NCBI GenBank assembly: GCA_001795165.1
Contig: MGNS01000129.1
Span: forward strand, 4,423-10,785
From: Chloroflexi bacterium RBG_16_57_11
Lineage (GTDB): Bacteria; Chloroflexota; Anaerolineae; Anaerolineales; UBA4823
Length of the DNA stretch: 6,363 bases
Direction of reading: 5' to 3'
Shown: positions 5,767 through 6,363 of the stretch, piece after piece
How positions within the stretch are numbered: position 1 is the first letter of the stretch
How the letters are laid out: each line of letters opens with the position of its first letter
Position numbers and translations under genes: made by a program
The notes under the pieces: generated by a model
Databases searched by the model: none
Seen by the model: only the letters and a program-made list of their open reading frames with translations
What the model was told of the DNA's origin: nothing

Positions 5767-5973
5767 ATGAGACAGGTGATTATTTATCCTGGCGAAGATG
5801 GATATTTCGTCGCCGAATGCCCCAGCCTGCCGGGTTGTATCTCGCAGGGTAAAACCCGCGAGGAGGCGATCGAGAATATCAGGGAGGCAATTGTGCTGTA
5901 TATCGAGGTGCTGCAGCAGAAAGGCCAACCTATACCGGCTGAAAAGTACGAAACTCTGCTCGAAGCGGTATGA
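5767..5973 (+). CDS. Solitary HicB-like protein (type II antitoxin superfamily)
   Basis: A 68-residue protein with the HicB N-terminal fold signature: YPGEDGYFVAECPSLPGC (8-25), then SQGKTREEAIENIREAI (27-43) and a short C-terminal helix. HicB antitoxins normally neutralise the HicA mRNA interferase and many carry a C-terminal HTH or ribbon-helix-helix DNA-binding domain. This protein is too short to have one. No HicA-like frame (about 60 residues, double-stranded-RNA-binding fold) is visible on either side, so it is an orphan and its function is unknown. The ATG is preceded by AAGGAG (5755-5760) six bases away, which settles the start. It converges with the exonuclease-WYL gene, with only 8 bases between the two stop codons and no terminator between them. 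Confidence 0.9.
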   Translation: MRQVIIYPGEDGYFVAECPSLPGCISQGKTREEAIENIREAIVLYIEVLQQKGQPIPAEKYETLLEAV

Positions 5974-5981
5974 GCAGGCTA

Positions 5982-6363
5982 CTATTCAATCTCCCCTATG
6001 TCAACAATTCTATCCAGCCGGAAACTTCGCTCCGCCTGGCGCAGGTGGCAGTAGGCGACCAGATAGACCAGCTCGTTGGCTGCCTGCACCCGTAACGGGT
6101 TGATCATACGGGTGGTTTCCTCCCCTTTCGCATCCACATAGGTGATAACCACGGCTTTGTTCCCCGATAGGGCTTCCTGGATCTCAGGCGGCAGCACAAT
6201 CTCTTCGGTCCGGCGTACCACCGGCCGGTAACTTTCGGTCCAATCCCAGCCTGTCGAGATGATTTTGCTGCTTAGCTGGTGGTAGAACCGGCGGAACACC
6301 TGGAAAGTGGTCAGGGCGTCGCTCAGGGCGCGGTGCGCCTGTGGGGTTTCAACTCTCAATTGG
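5982..6363 (-). CDS. DEDDh exonuclease-WYL domain protein, C-terminal part (runs off right edge)
   Basis: This is the last 126 residues of a longer protein; the frame is still open at the window edge (first full codon 6362-6360), so a TTG at 6359 is internal and not the start. The fragment begins with AHRALSDALTTFQVFRRFY, which fits the ExoIII motif of DnaQ-like 3'-5' exonucleases (His10 and Asp15 of the fragment, spaced HxxxxD). After a linker of about 40 residues comes a WYL domain at about 68-122: a beta strand AVVITYVDAKG, then R-x-I-N-P-L, VYLVAYCH (the namesake W-Y-L replaced by V-Y-L) and FRLDRI at 114-119. WYL domains bind nucleic acid or ligands and usually occur in HTH regulators of stress and defence genes. 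Exonuclease plus WYL in one chain suggests ligand- or DNA-controlled nuclease activity, which is inference. The catalytic ExoI and ExoII motifs lie outside the window. Confidence 0.85.
   Translation of the reverse strand, partial: QLRVETPQAHRALSDALTTFQVFRRFYHQLSSKIISTGWDWTESYRPVVRRTEEIVLPPEIQEALSGNKAVVITYVDAKGEETTRMINPLRVQAANELVYLVAYCHLRQAERSFRLDRIVDIGEIE

Overview
The window is about 6.4 kb of moderately GC-rich bacterial chromosome. The gene set suggests a Chloroflexota member, probably of the Anaerolineae type: an EGY-like M50 protease, a membrane TPR protein with Pro/Thr-rich stretches, an FmdB zinc ribbon, a solitary HicB-like protein and an exonuclease-WYL protein. This placement is inferred from gene style and has not been tested by a search. 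Nothing looks phage- or transposon-derived, and there is no CRISPR array, rRNA or insertion sequence.

Layout, left to right. (1) 1-933, minus strand: the N-terminal 311 residues of a type I glutamine synthetase (glnA), running off the left edge, with a good sigma70-type promoter at 963-991. (2) 1054-1626, plus strand: a 190-residue cytoplasmic HExxH protein, divergent from glnA, behind an extended -10 promoter. (3) 1627-2026: a 400-base stretch without a protein gene. It holds degenerate REP-like repeats (1644-1754), a plausible tRNA promoter, and a selenocysteine tRNA gene (selC, 1829-1922) with anticodon TCA. (4) 2027-3244 and 3282-5165, plus strand: an integral-membrane M50 (site-2 protease type) peptidase followed 37 bases later by a membrane-anchored TPR protein, probably one transcription unit. 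(5) 5286-5594, plus strand: an FmdB-family zinc ribbon protein with its own near-consensus promoter and a clear intrinsic terminator. (6) 5767-5973, plus strand: a short solitary HicB-like protein, converging with (7) 5982-6363, minus strand: the C-terminal part of a protein joining the end of a DEDDh (DnaQ-like) exonuclease domain to a WYL domain, running off the right edge.

Functionally the region is mostly housekeeping or accessory: nitrogen assimilation (glnA), Sec decoding (selC), membrane proteolysis (M50 with its TPR neighbour), and a right-hand end with domains linked to nucleic-acid processing and regulation. The strongest non-obvious signal is the tRNA-Sec gene, which implies that the organism decodes UGA as selenocysteine; no other sel gene lies in the window. 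Next come the exonuclease-WYL fusion and the HExxH protein with no visible secretion partner. I see no convincing complete new system, only several testable pieces.
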